Assembly (NCBI GenBank): GCA_036245805.1
Contig: BTRK01000001.1
Location: 15,755,087-15,819,086 of the forward strand
Reading direction: 5' to 3'
From: Pristionchus mayeri
Taxonomy: Eukaryota; Nematoda; Chromadorea; Rhabditida; Neodiplogasteridae
DNA: 64,000 nt
The notes beneath the pieces are model-generated. The model saw only the letters and a list, made by a program, of their open reading frames with translations, was not told the DNA's origin and searched no databases. Below, piece by piece: positions 23,249-35,880 of this stretch (positions within the stretch are counted from its first letter, which is position 1; each line of letters begins with the position of its first letter). Position numbers and translations under genes: made by a program.

Positions 23249-26200
23249 TCAAATCTCATAATATCCATCCCAACCTTCTTCCTCTTCCTCTTCGCCTTCC
23301 TCTTCTTCTTCATCTATCTCTGCCTCTTCCTCTTCCTCTACCACTTCTCCTTCCTCTTCCCATTCCTCATCCCCTAACTCTTCCTCTATCTCTTCCACTT
23401 CCACTTCTCCTTCCTCTTCCTCTCCTCCTTCCTCGGAGATTGGATAGACTCGCAATGCTTTCATTCCATTCTTCACTGTTTCCAACGACTCCTCACTCTC
23501 GTGTAATTTGAGCAGGCAATGCAATTCACACCACCGTTGAATTTGATAATCACTGATTGAGATCTCGATATTCCCGTCGAAGATCGAACAGTATTCTTTG
23601 TCGTTGATGATCGTGTAGAATACCTTCAATTTTCAGATCGTTTTATTTCCAACTCGAAGGCTAAATCGCAAACTGGATTATATTGTTGCGCGAAAGTCTC
23701 CAACGACCATTTGTCTTTCATTCTCGACCACACTCACACCACACCATCATAAATTTCCGTTCTGGCCGTAAATTGAGAATGAATGGATTAAATATACCTC
23801 AATATCGTCTCTGTTCGAGAAGAAAGCTCCTTTTCTGAGTTCGATTCCAATGGTGAATAAGAAGAGAGAGAAGGTTCCAGTCAGTAGATCGCATTTGAAT
23901 CTACGACACTTTGAAGTGCCTTCGACCATACTCTGAAACATTATAACTTATAGCACGCATAATATTTGTAATAGACAGCAACACTTTGGAAAGCATTATT
24001 GCGCCTTCCTATTTCATGCCTTGTGCCGTATAATGTGGTAAACTTTTTTTAAAGTGAAGATAGTGCGAAATTCATATAATCAGTTCATTTCTCGATTTTT
24101 CAAATTCCAAATTAACATAGTATATGAGGCGAATCGCGAGAGAATCGACCACGCCGCGGCGGTAGGAATCAAGTTTGCCCTATCCTGAAACAAATTTGGT
24201 GACAAGTACTTCAAATGACGCTCTTTCAAACTGCGTCGTCAGAATTTTGATATCGGTCGTCATCGTCGAGATTCAGAAGGCCAAACTTGGTACTATCACT
24301 TTTTAACAGTTAAATCGGGCTCACTTAAATGATCATAAATCCGTTCGAAATTAAGATAGAAGGCCCTTCTTTTTTTACAAAGATAGCTACTGTCATGCGC
24401 TACAACTTTTATGTTGACGTCATCATTACTGTATCTCACCCCGGTGCGGGGTAGTCGGGTGCACCAAAACTTTCGTAACTTTGGAAATCGGGAAAACTTT
24501 CCGAGTTTTCATGCTTAATTTGTAGTACATATATGTGCCTCACTTAAAAAAAAATTTGCGAAATCGAAGTATACACAAAAAAAATTACTGAAATCGAAGT
24601 ATACACAAAAAAATAGGGCGCTCTGGCGTGCAGCGACCTGAAAATTAGTTCCAGATAAGAGTACTTCCGTACTTTCAATTCCCCTCATTTAGGCTCAAAA
24701 TCGTTCAAAAACATCTAAAACAACATTACAAACTGTTTCTCCAATAGTTATACCACTTTCGTTGGTCAAAAGTTACGGTATGACCTCAAACTCGAAAATC
24801 GATATTTCGACCTTTCTCAACTTGCGGGATGGGACCTGATGCACTAAATGGGTTTCAAGTAATGTAGAACTATCCCTCTAAACTAGTTAACGAAAGCGGG
24901 CACCTATAAATACGATTTTTCATCTGAGAAATTCAAGAAAAATACCAAAACTGTACTTTAGGTCAATGTAGACATAGCGACTCGACTTTTGGCTTGAAAT
25001 GTAGGGAACGATGAGCTAAACATTTCATCTGTTGAAAGTGAGTCTTTATCTTCTCGTTGAAGCGCGCTACGGGGCGTGGAAGTTGTCCGAAATAGGCTAG
25101 AATCCCCCGACAGCGCGCGCTCTACCCGTCTGGCGCTCTCGCCCTCTGACCTCCCTCTCCCTCCCCTCTATTTAGCGCTCCCCCGCGCACGTCTCTCGTC
25201 GTTTTTTGCCAACTTCCGGGATCTGTAGCACGCTTCAACGAGAAGATAGAGACTCACTTTCAACAGATGAAATGTTTAACTCATCGTTCTCTACATTTCT
25301 AGCCATAAATCAGGTCGTTGTGTATATCGGGCTGAGTAATAAGTCTTGTCCGATTTTGGTTAATGTGCATTCTGACCTATATCTTCGCTTGTTGAAATCG
25401 AATCAGCTTGTGTCTTTCAATGGCAGATAGGGACATTTATACTCTCTTCAGAGCACACTATCATAGATCTGTCCGACCAACGAAACGAATACAGTCACGT
25501 CCTAAACTTAATGTGGTTGACCAACACCATGACTTTTTGAAAGATCAGCATTGCTTTACGCATAGAGATGGTCCCCAATTTTGACCAAAATAGTAAATGA
25601 CAAATAGTTGATGACAAATATCACTTTTTGTAGACGAAAAAGCCAAGTAGGCTCTTAACTATCGGCATAATTGTTAGCACTATAGGCAGTGATAACAGCG
25701 CCCCTAGGTAGGTGCCAGTCCCGTCAATCTTCGAAACAGGGAATATCTTCAAGGGACTTCTGATTTTCAGCGGTGTCTCGGATTCAGTGACATGTACGGA
25801 TCCAATAACGAATCCAGGAGCTCTCACTTTTTGGTTCTAGGTAGAGCAAGCCTCAGGCTTCTTAATACACTTTGTGAGCTTAAACCTAAAATTCTATCTA
25901 TGAAGTACCGCAAATTAAAGAAAATTCTGACTTTTGTAAAAAAGTCAAATGTTCGTTTGCATTCATTTATCTCATAGTAGGCAACCTTGCCCCATTCCAA
26001 CCATAATGTTCTAAAGATCGAACATGCACCCATATATTGGTATGATGAGAACATGTGCCGATTTGAAACAAACAAACAATACAAGCTCAAAGTTGGGGTA
26101 CGAAATCGGACAAAACTTATTACTCAGCCTAATACAGTGACCTAAAGTACAGTTGTGGGCTTTTCCTTGAAATTCTCAGATGCAAAATCATATTTATAGA

Positions 26201-29132
26201 TGCCCGCTTTCGTTAACTAGTTTAGAGGAGCATTTCTACATTACATGAAACCCATTTAGTGCATCAGGTCCCATCCCGCAAGTTGAGAAAGGCCGAAATA
26301 TCGATTTTCGAATTTGAGGTCATACAGTAATTTTTGACCAACGAAAGCGGTATAACTATCGGGGAAACAGTTTGTAATGTTGTTTTAGATGTTTTTGAAC
26401 GATTTTGAGCCTAAATGAGGGGAATTTAAAGTACGGAAGTACTATTATCCGGTAAACTCATTTTCAGGTCGCTGCACGCCAGAGCGCCCTATTTTTTTGT
26501 GTATAATTCGATTTCGCTAATTTTTGGCGATAAGTGAGGCACATATATGTACTACAACTTAAGCATGGAAACTCAGAAAGTTTTCCCGATTTCCAAAGTT
26601 ACTAAAGTTTTGGTGCACCCGACCACCCCGCACCGGGGTGAGATACAGTAATGATGACGTCAACATAAAAGTTGTAGCGCATGACAGTAGCTATCTTTGG
26701 AAAAAAGAACGGCCTTCTATCATCATTTTAAACGGAATTATGATCATTTAAGTGAGCGCGATTTGATAGTCGAAAAATGATAGTACCAAGTTTGGCCTTC
26801 TTAATCTCGAAGATGACGATCGATATCAAAATTCTGACGACGCAGTTCGAAAGAGCATCATTTGAAGTACCTTACATTGAAACGATTCCCGGATAGGGTA
26901 ACTTTGATTCCTACCGCCGCTGGCCCCCCTCAAATGGTCGATTCTCTCGCGATTCGCCTCATATGACACTAATAAAATGGGATCAATTCAAATAAGATGC
27001 AAAAATCGAGAACCGTTCAATTTTGTCACGCATCAGCCGTATATAAAGTATATCAATTAAGTGACCCTGAACACTGCATGGATTGCGTCAGCAGCGATTT
27101 GATTCACTCCAAGCAGAGTGAGACCATTGCACGATTGAACGAAATCGAGAAAGAAAGAGTCGTCCATGATATAGACGAAGAACTGTAACAATACAATTAT
27201 GATTTTTTAAAAGTATACGTGTAGGTCGAAACAAGAGCAACGCAACGCAGAGCCACAATATGGTAAACCATTCAACTTAATTAAAAGTCTCAGCCAGAGA
27301 AAATCGCTGCATGGATTGCGTCAGCAGCAGATAAAAAAAAGGTCACTACGAAATTCCGTAACTAGTCGTATTTTAGATACCTCGAATTGAATAATTAGAT
27401 GTCCGACATTCTTGAATTCTTTGATGAGATCACGAATTTTGTCTAGCAGACTTCCTTGACCAATTTTTCCCTCAGCCTCCATCTTAAAACAAAAATTTTG
27501 ACGAATCAGTTATCAGATTGCTCTTACAGTAACAGTGAGAAATCCAATCGAGGTATTCGAGAACAGTCTTCTAAGGCAATCGTAGGAATATTGATTCTGA
27601 TCAGAGAAATAGAAGACCTGGGGGCTGAATAAACATTATATTTCAAAGAGAAATAAGCAAAATAAAACTCACTAACGCGTCGCCAAACGCCTGAACGTAT
27701 CTGGAACCTAAAATGAAAATTGATTTAAAATGCCGATACAAGGATTTTTAAAAAATCTGCGAGCTAACGCACATTTCAAATTCACCAAATTCTTCTTATG
27801 GGCTATGGTGTCTAAGCGTTAAGAAAAAAAGAAATAAAGCTCTAGGAGGTCCTATCTAAGCTTCAAAAAGAATCAAACGAACCTCCACGATTTTCAGTTC
27901 CTTCAAGTGAAATTTGGATGCCGCTTCGATCTCATTCAATTTCTTGTTCACTCGTGCATTCAGTCGATCTTTGGGTGGAAGCATCGAGAGGATGCGAGTA
28001 AGCGGTCTCTTCGGCAGATCGACGATGAGGAACTAAGTGATATAATGCGTCGCAACATGGTTTACATGATAAACTTCTTAAAGTACTACAATATTCGCGG
28101 AACGGGAAAATATTCACGGCTAAATATTTTCCCTTTCCCGACTATTGTAGTACTTTAAGAAGTTTATCATGTACACCACGTTGCTACGCATCATATTCTC
28201 ACAATAAACCGTGGAAATTGTATTAGATCAATATTTAGTCATTCGTGACCTAAAATAGAACAAATACATGAGGACAGATATGCATGACATTACATTACCA
28301 AATGTGTCCAGAAAGTTAAAAATGTTGTTTTTTTACTTAACTTCAGAGAACAGCATATTAAATTTTTATCACGTAGTCGTAGTTATATACCAATTTCATT
28401 TTTTTCTCGGGCTACACTACTTGATTCACTCTACCGTCTCCTCTACCGTATACATGTAGTTTGGCAATGACCTCGGCTAATGCAGTGTTCTTCTTCTTCT
28501 TCTCCAGTTGCAGGCTCAACTCGACGTTCTGAAGAATTTCGAAAATCACATCAACCAAAAATATTTTTTTAAAAATGAAAATAATATTCAAATCTCTGCT
28601 TCGTAAACAGGAAGGCGACACAAAGCGAAAACTGGTTAATTCTAAAGCGACATACAACAATAGTATGTCGAGTGAAAACCAAAACAATTTTTTAACAACG
28701 ACACCTGGTCTTCCGTCTTCTCAGAGGTGTCACCGCTAGCATTCGACTTCTGAAATAGGGAAAATTTTTGAAAATTGTACTATAATATGACCTCTGACCA
28801 ATAATATAATCCTACAGAAAACCTCTGACCAATAGTATACTCGAGCACAGTAATAAAACTACTAGGTCGCTCAACTGCTACAATTATATGATTTTTCGTT
28901 AAAACGTAGTGATAAACTGAAATATTTGAATCAATACGAGACTCGTGAAACAGCGACCAAAAATTAAGCGCCTTTGAATGACTAAATTAGAAACCAGACG
29001 TTCCAAACAACGAACCAAATCGATGTCTTGATCGACTCTTCCGAGTTCTGAGTCAATTGAAATCTCGGGGAAAAGCGCATCGAACATAGCGTCGAAATCG
29101 TCCTTGATTTTTTTCTTAGCCGGAGAGGACAT
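23249..29132 (-). CDS. F-box protein, paralogue D, with long acidic tail
   Basis: Exons (minus, in order): 29132-29016, 28749-28705, 28528-28454, 28032-27883, 27707-27677, 27624-27528, 27482-27381, 27182-27066, 23932-23798, 23623-23249. The start MSSPAKKKIKDDFD matches paralogue C. A short Lys-rich helical exon (LEKKKKNTALAEVI) precedes the F-box in the 150-nt exon (VDLPKRPLTRILSMLP, KDRLNARVNKKLN). Then come the family blocks PQVFYFSDQNQY, SLLDKIRDLIKEF, MDDSFFLDFVQSC, SMVEGTSKCRRF and FSNRDDIE. The last exon adds about 65 residues made almost only of Glu with Asp, Gly and Trp, absent from paralogues C and E. The protein is predicted to be a Skp1-binding ubiquitin-ligase adaptor. A 2.8-kb palindrome sits between the last two introns' exons, after a weak donor (GTCACT) at 27065. 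All exon phases agree, so the gene may be intact. Confidence 0.75.
24121..26964. repeat. 2.8-kb fold-back element in an intron of F-box gene D
   Basis: ATATGAGGCGAATCGCGAGA at the left end is mirrored by TCTCGCGATTCGCCTCATAT at the right. The arms match along almost their whole length (AAACTGCGTCGTCAGAATTT, GACGTCATCATTACTGTATC, CATATATGTACTAC and so on). The core 25000-25310 is itself palindromic (AAACATTTCATCTGTTGAAA with its complement). The right arm is interrupted by a second element at 25327-26132. The ends and long stretches match the element at 44520-48515, so both belong to one family. Confidence 0.85.
25327..26132. mobile_element. Mariner-type terminal-repeat element nested in the fold-back
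   Basis: Terminal inverted repeats GGGCTGAGTAATAAGTCTTG (left) and CTTATTACTCAGCC (right), followed inwards by GTCCGATTT / AAATCGGAC, with TA on both sides. It interrupts the right arm of the surrounding palindrome: removing it rejoins AAATCAGGTCGTTG to TACAGTGACCTAAAG, the mirror of the left arm. Inside are only broken frames, so it is a non-autonomous or decayed copy. Confidence 0.75.
28037..28196. repeat. Small palindrome next to an F-box exon
   Basis: TGATAAACTTCTTAAAGTAC and its complement flank a short AT-rich centre (28090-28135). The outer part (ATGCGTCGCAACATGG / CCACGTTGCTACGCAT, then ATTCTCACA) resembles the CTGTGAGAA-end family in degenerate form. It ends only 5 bp before the acceptor of the F-box exon at 28032. 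Confidence 0.6.
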
Positions 29133-30361
29133 CCTGAAATTTTAATATTAATGATGTAGAAATACTATTTAATCTAATAAATTTAAGAAAAATAATAATC
29201 AGAAACTCAAGCATGAACCGGCAACTACGGAAAGATTACATGAGGAAAGTTACTGAATTTCCGCGCTTCAATAGAGATCAAGAAATTTAGAATTCTTCGC
29301 TTTGAAGTCACATTAAGATACAGATCCAGGTCATTAAACCTCCATTATTTGGTATACCACAATTTCTCAGAACAATCTTTTTCGATAGAAAACAACAGCG
29401 ATGAACACAATTTCACAAGCGATCAGGAATTGAAAGACAAACAACGAATGAATTTTAAAACGAGGATAACTTTTCGAGCAACGAAGGCATCGGAGAGTTG
29501 ACAAAAAAACTAAATACAACAGGATAAGTAGAGAAAGGCTTGGGAACCATTCTAGAAAGGATTAAGTTATCATTCTACTAATACCAATCGACACCCTCGG
29601 GAATTGGGCCAATTCTCAATTTCTTCATTCCATACTTCACTGCTTCCATCGACTCCTCACTCTCGTGCACTTTGAGCAGGAAATGTAATTCGCCCCATAC
29701 TTCCAGCTGATAATCGAAGATTGTAATCTCGATATTCACAACGAAGATAGTACAGAAGTCTCTTCCGTTTCTCTTCTTTATGAACACCTTCAATAGTATT
29801 GTATGGAAGAGCGAGAGGAATAATTTAATATACTTCAATATCGTCTCTATTCGAGAAGAAACTTCCATTTCTGAGTCTGATTCCAATTTTGGAGAGGAAC
29901 AAAGAGTAAGCTCCAGTCAGCAGTTCGCATTTCAATTTTCGACACATTTCCCGTTCCTTCTGCCATACTCTGAAACATAGAACAACATATAATGTCATAA
30001 AGATACACATTGACCTTTTTGTAATATCTTCTCAATCAAAAGTTAATGTAAAATATATTGAAACTGTATATTTTAGCGATGACAAAAGGACATTTTAAGC
30101 ATGAAGCACGCAAATGCATTAGCCCCCCCCCCGCATTTTAAACGTGGAGTATCATCGAAGCCAGCCTTTTGAAATAATTTTTTCATCCCTAATATACTTC
30201 TCAATTACCTCACCTTGAACACTTTATGAATTGCCTCTACAGCGATTTGGTTCACTCCAAGCAATATGAGTCCGTTGCACGATTGAATAAAATCGAGAAA
30301 GAAGGAATCGTCCATGATGTAGACGAAGAACTGAAAGAATACCATTGTCATAATGAATTAT

Positions 30362-30545
30362 TTAAAGTAGAGGCCGGGTAGCGCATTGGTTGTGCGCCAG
30401 ACCCGCGCTCGAAGGAGGATCCCCGCCCGCGCCCTACACCCACATCAAGCGGGTTTAAAAATGATGGTTGTGATTCAAAATCGCGTAAGCAAAATCCCCC
30501 ATCACGTGCACACACCACGGGCGGTTAGCCTTACATAGGTCGCTG
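30362..30545 (+). repeat. SINE-like repeat with tRNA-like head, copy 2
   Basis: The head reads GGGTAGCGCATTGGTTGTGC (A-box-like TAGCGCATTGG) followed about 30 bp later by a decayed B-box region (CGAAGGAGGATCC), then the core AATCCCCCATCACGTGCACA, GGGCGGTT shared with 17980-18035. This fits a tRNA-derived SINE. It lies in an intron of F-box gene C. Confidence 0.55.
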
Positions 30546-31167
30546 ATATACTCAGGACAGACTGAACGCTGAATTGGTGCGGGGGCGGTAAATCACGCAA
30601 ATTCTACTTTCTTTCTCTTTATTATAGTAAATTACAACAAGAACGGTGTCTAATAAGGTGCTAAAGAGAACGATGTTTCACAAAAGAAAAATAAATCGAT
30701 AATTCTGTTAAGCAAGTGTTTAGCAATTAAGAACTTCGGGAAATAATGATCCACTTCAAACAGATGTACATTAATCGCGCTTAAAAGATACCTCGAATCG
30801 AATAGTTAGATGTCCGATATTCTTGAATTCTTTGATCACATCACGTACTTTGTCTAGCAGACATCCTTGACCAAAATTGCCCTCGACTTCCAACTTGAAA
30901 CAAAAATTGAGAAAAACAGAAATCAGATTGCTCTTACAGTAACAGTGAGAAATCCGATCGAGGTATTCGAGAACAGTCTTCTAAGGCAATCGGACGAATA
31001 TTGATTCTGATCCGAGAAATAGAAGTCCTGGGGGCTGAATAAAATATTTTTTAAAGGCGAAAAGGCTAAAGATAACTCACCTGCGAACCGCCAAACGACG
31101 GAACATATCCGGAATCTAAAATTAAAAATGTATTATGGTACAAATAAGAACAGTTTTCATTTTTTAC

Positions 31168-31941
31168 TACTACGCAGTAGGGCGGCAAGAACAGATCACG
31201 GATACCCGCCCGGCAGACTCCCTTTTTCGGGTGACTCTCTCCGCGCGTCGCGTGTCGCGACCTCTCTTAGGATGACCCGCTTTCGCGCGCATTACCCGTT
31301 CATGACCCGTTTTTCGCGGTTCCAAAGCGGGTCAGGGGAGACAGCGGGGTCGAGGGAAGGGCGCACATCATCGCGCCTCGATCAATTGTGATTACTACGT
31401 AATTAATGTTCGATAATCAAATTCGAAAATGATCATATGCATTTTCGAACCACGCCATAATAATAATACGTTTATTTCAGAACTACAACATCAACATTTT
31501 GAGACCAACAAAATTCAATTAATGAGAGCATATCTAAATGGGGAAAGAGAGTATCGAGGGGTGGAAAAGTTCAGGATGATTGTTTTTGTGCTCTCTAAAA
31601 TTCATTGCTTATCACGGTAAGCGCTCTTGTGCGATGCTATGCGTCAAGCTTGTAAGAAGTGTCTCTTCCCTTGCTAATAAGAAACTCGAAACACTAAATA
31701 ATATATTTTCAGTTGAAACATAATGTAATAGAATCCTTACACAAATTTTATGTTTTGAACATGCAGCAGCTGAGAAAGGAAACCATGACCCGTATTTGAC
31801 CCGTTCTAAAACGGGTCACCCGAGAGAGAAACGCGACACGCGACGCGTGGCACGGGCCACCGCCTCAACCCGTCTCTGACCCGTTTTAGAGGGTCGAAAG
31901 GTCGACCCGTGATCCGTTCTTGCCGCTCTACTGCGCACTAC
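31168..31941. repeat. Terminal-inverted-repeat element with ACCCGTTT-rich ends
   Basis: The left end (CTACTACGCAGTAGGGCGGC, then AAGAACAGATCACGGATACCCG) mirrors the right end (CGACCCGTGATCCGTTCTTGC, CGCTCTACTGCGCACTA). Subterminal regions carry many GGGTCA / ACCCGTTT words in both orientations, which may be transposase-binding sites. About 770 bp with no coding frame, in the intron after the F-box exon of gene C. Flanking CTAC/TACT words may be a short target duplication. Confidence 0.65.
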
Positions 31942-32439
31942 ATCACCTAATCTTAAAATTCACAACGTATAAATATACGCAAAAATCAATCAAAATTTTC
32001 TGGGACAGGAATTCAATATTATGTAGAATTCGCGAAAAAGGATGCCAAACTAACCTCCACGATTTTCAGTTGATTCACGTGAAACTTGGATGCCGCTTCG
32101 ACTTCATTCAATTCCTTGTTCACTCGAGCTTTCAGTCGATCTTTCGGTGGAAGCAACAAGAGGATTCTTGTGAGCAGCTTCTTAGGCAGGCCAAGGAAGG
32201 GACACTGAAAAGAGATAAATTATTTGTAAGCACAAAAAAAAACCCAAAAAATCGTTGGAAAAATGCAAATTCACCTCACTTGACGCTAAATTGGGTTGTT
32301 TCCAGAAAGCTATAGCTGACTTCTTTTATAATTGTAAGAACATGCATAAATATATAGCGTTATATTCGTACACCCTAAACCCCATCTACAATTCACTTAG
32401 ATTTCTCGTATTCTTCTTTTAGATTCTAGACAACAACAT

Positions 32440-32725
32440 GGCCATTCGCGCTGTGGCGTTTTCCTGATCGACTTCCTCCAGTGAATGGGTAACATGACAA
32501 CCGCGCACCGGCCGTGGGCGCGAGCTTCCCCGGATTTGGTGGGCGGTGTCTAGAGTATGACCGCGAACGCGGCACGCAACGCACGTAAACGTCAGCTCTC
32601 TGTGAGCCGCAACGCGAAACCGCAGCGCGCTCAAGAAGCTCGGGAAATTATGGATTGGTCGTCCCCTTGCGAAAAGGCGTACCCACGTTGAATTTATGTG
32701 AGACCATTTCTAAAGCGACCGGGTG
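32440..32725. repeat. GC-rich dispersed repeat, short copy (longer relative 34330-35250)
   Basis: It contains GCGAACGCGGCACGCAACGC and, about 130 bp later, ATTTCTAAAGCGACCG. The same words occur at 35112-35135 and 35225-35245, and the left part (CCGCGCACCGGCCGTG) resembles 34363-34378. The short copy looks like an internally deleted version. Class unknown. Confidence 0.45.
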
Positions 32726-32941
32726 AATGGCTGTGCAATAGCATTATCTTCGGCATACCTGAAGTTGGTCCACTTGATCCGCTAAGCCGACGTTGTTCTG
32801 CTGCAGTTCTAGCCCCAATTTACCGATCTAAAGAATTTCGAACATAGATCGAGAACAGTAAAAGTTCAATTTTATTACATATTATTTCTAGAGCCACTCA
32901 GAACCCCTGAATCCAGTGTGCAAAAATGGATATTTCTAGTA

Positions 32942-33284
32942 CTGTGAGATGAGAACGCGAAGTCCATGGTGTCGTGTATCGCGTGTGGAATAATGCATGT
33001 TTGTTTTACATTCATCCGCAAAGTACAAGCGGAACGCTTTATTCTGGCCGTTATTTTTTGGCTTCCATTTTAGCCCCATTTTCACGCTTTCGCTTTTATA
33101 TACTAAATACGGTAATAAATAAATAAATAAAAGCGAAAGTAGGAAAATGGGGCTAAAATGAAAGCGAAAAAATAAAGGCCAGAATAAAGCGTTCCACTTG
33201 TACTTTGCGGATGAATGTAAAACAAACATGCACTATTCCACACCCGATATACGACACCACGGACTTCGCGTTCTAATCTCACAG
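32942..33284. repeat. Palindromic MITE, CTGTGAGAA-end family, copy 2
   Basis: TA-flanked 343-bp palindrome starting CTGTGAGATGAGAACGCG and ending with its near complement. Inner landmarks: GCATGTTTGTTTTACATTC / GAATGTAAAACAAACATGC and GCGGAACGCTTTATTCTGGC with its complement; centre near 33115 (AATAAATAAATAAATAAA). In intron 2 of F-box gene C. Confidence 0.75.
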
Positions 33285-33738
33285 TAATATTTTAAAATAT
33301 AATTGTAGTGATAACGAAACCTGCTCTCCCGCCTTCCCAGAGCTGCCGTCGCAAGCAATCGACTTCTGAAAATTGGAAAATGAAAACTATTTGTTTAAAA
33401 ATCTGGACTCTCTCCAGAATTCTCCCATGCCCCAGCAATAAATGAGTAGGCTTTTCAAATGCTATATTTAAAACACACATAACATACACACGCGTCTCAG
33501 TGAACGCGTGATTAAAACGTTGCGAAATACTCCTCAAAAATCGAGTATCTTGAATAAATGTATTAGATAGTTTGAGGAAAACGCATTGAACGTGCGAAAA
33601 AAAGCTAACCACGCCGTCGACTTGTTCGACCCTTCCATTAATTTCGAGCACTTTGTTGGCCGAATTGGCGAGGAAACTCGACTCCAACGGAGTATCGTCA
33701 CCACCCTTCAGTTTCTTCTTAGAAGGAGAGGATGACAT

Positions 33739-35880
33739 CCTGAAAAATTAATAAAATCATGATATCTTAATGTTTAAAAATGCAAGTACAATCAGAAAAA
33801 TAGATACAGAATGTTATATAACATGAAAATAGGCAATGGGAGATGTTTTGCTGGATATATTTAAAATACATATTTCCAGGGGAAATTTTCAAGTGAAATT
33901 TGGATGCCGCAGAGGACCGGCATTTAAAAGTACCGTAATCTCTAGCCAAGACTTAATGTAATCACCTACTGATTTTTACGTTGAAAATTATTTCAATATT
34001 ATATTAATATAAATATATTTTATTTTTACTTAAATGTGTTTATCATACGCATATGCCATTCAGCTTTGATTTGACTTGATGCAAGACTTCCTCAAGCGTG
34101 AATACAGATACAACAATAGTTCGTGTACAACTAGGGCAAAGAAAAATCGTAAGTCAAATACGTTCTGCCCGTTCTTTATTGTAGAAATTTAAAAATTGAA
34201 ATGTACAATGTTCATTTTTAAGAAATTTCCAAATAAACTGTTTCCTGATGAGGTTTTCAGAACGGCAAAACATATGGGAAATATAAATGCAATAGAACGA
34301 ACTGCTATTCACGCTATGCCTTTTTCCGCTCATGTTTCAGCAGCCAATCAATGCGATGCAATCCGCGCACCGACCGTGAAAAGCGTGGTTGTTCACGGAT
34401 TTCTAGTAGGGTAAGCTAAACGACAGCGATTCCGAACCCGTAACAGGGGGAGAGGTAGCGGTCTCGTTCATCTTTTTGTTTTCTCGTTACTTCTCGCTTT
34501 CCCGCGCACACTTGCCCCGGTAATCTCTTATATTATATATTTATCTACGCTCGGCGGCGCAACGAAAGACGAATAATTACTTATGTGTTATGATACAAGA
34601 GAGTTGACTCTCCTCACACTGAGGTCGAATACGATAGGAAGGGGGGAATGGGGGGGAAGGAGGTGCAATCGTAAAATGCGAAGATCCAATCGGCTGGTCT
34701 CATCTGTCTTCGTCTGTTCTGATGGGGAGTTTTATCGAGGAGGAGGCACTCGAGGTAGACCAGGTAGACTCTGCTCCGAGATCCAGCGTCAGGGGATCTC
34801 TAAAGGGGGGAGGGGGTGAGAATGAAGGAATGTGGTAAGGTAGTGGAAGGAGGGAATACTATTGGAAAATATATTTCCGAAAATCAAATTCTAGAGTTAT
34901 CAATCTTCGCGGCGCGCTCTAACTTCACTGCATTAGGGAGTGCTGGAGGAGGCGGACGAGAGAAGAAATGGAGTTTCTTTCGAAGCGAGATATAACAAGA
35001 ATAACGAGGCCGCTAACTTTCCGCGCATTTCACGAGACCGTTATTCTGAGGCGCGTTTTAGCGAGCCCATAATATTGAAATGCCAACACTAATTTGCAGG
35101 CGGAATCTATCTTATGACCGCGAACGCGGCACGCAACGCAACCCGTTCCTCCTAGCGTACTCTTGCCCATGAAATATGAATCGCTTATCTACTAGCGAAA
35201 ATGCCATCCCGCGAAGAAATTATAATTTCTAAAGCGACCGAAAAAGGGGGGGGTTGGGCGTGAGAACGTAGAGGTAAATTTAATTGATGATTTAGGAGAA
35301 AGTCTACTGCCTCTCCACTCTAATAGTATTACTTTTTCTCCTGAAAATAAAAAAATGTATGCCTGACTCATCAGATTGATAATCAACTGGTTAATCTATT
35401 AATCTAAATATAAACATGACAATGGAAGGCCTTGTTGTAAAGGAAGTACATTATAGCTTTTTTGAATATCAGATACAGCAGCAGGCCATAGAACCTTCGA
35501 ATCGGCAAAGAATTTTTCGGAAGATAGCCTGACAAATTAATCTTCTGAATAACTTTATCGATTGGATACCCTATATTAACACAACTTCGACAGTGTTAAA
35601 AATATAAGCAACCAATTGATTTTAAAATTGAATAAACCTTCAGGGAACAACTGGGGATCATAGAGGTAATAATGTTATTTACAAACAAATTAAGCATTTA
35701 CTTGGGTGTATCATTTAAATATAAAATCAAGAAATTCCACCTGGGAAATCTATTTAAAAAATATAGATATCCGACGAAACAGATAATATTCAGAAATTAT
35801 TGCTATAAAAGTGACAAGAATAGGGAAAACACCGAGGGATATGATTTTGGCAGACAAGGCGCATATCAAATGTGATCAGG
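33739..35880. other. Gene-free region upstream of F-box gene C, repeat-derived
   Basis: No exon with family support was found. At 34080-34180 there is a stretch similar to 40090-40190 (ACAATAGTTCGTGT, AAATCGTA-GTCAAATACG), part of a flank duplicated around the forkhead and F-box genes. The part 34330-35250 is the longer copy of the GC-rich repeat. The part 35520-35580 resembles the F-box 3' flanks. The rest shows nothing I recognise. The promoter of F-box gene C should lie just above 33740. Confidence 0.45.

Larger units (their letters stand above)
29578..33738 (-). pseudogene. F-box protein, paralogue C, one frameshift
   Basis: Exons (minus): 33738-33610, 33365-33321, 32827-32759, 32204-32055, 31115-31081, 31034-30938, 30893-30792, 30330-30214, 29969-29834, 29787-29578. 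Start MSSSPSKKKLKGGDD. The exon at 32827 is a Gln/Leu-rich helix (LGLELQQNNVGLADQ) likely to coil. The F-box exon reads FLGLPKKLLTRILLLLP, KDRLKARVNKELN. Later blocks mirror paralogue D (PQDFYFSDQNQY, LLDKVRDVIKEF, MDDSFFLDFIQSC). The exon 29969-29834 is 136 nt against 135 in paralogue D: an extra base near 29945 moves the second half (LTGAYSLFLSKIGIRLRNG) out of frame relative to its start. Unless this is a sequencing error, the C-terminal third is lost. Introns hold a SINE-like repeat and two inverted-repeat elements. Confidence 0.7.
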
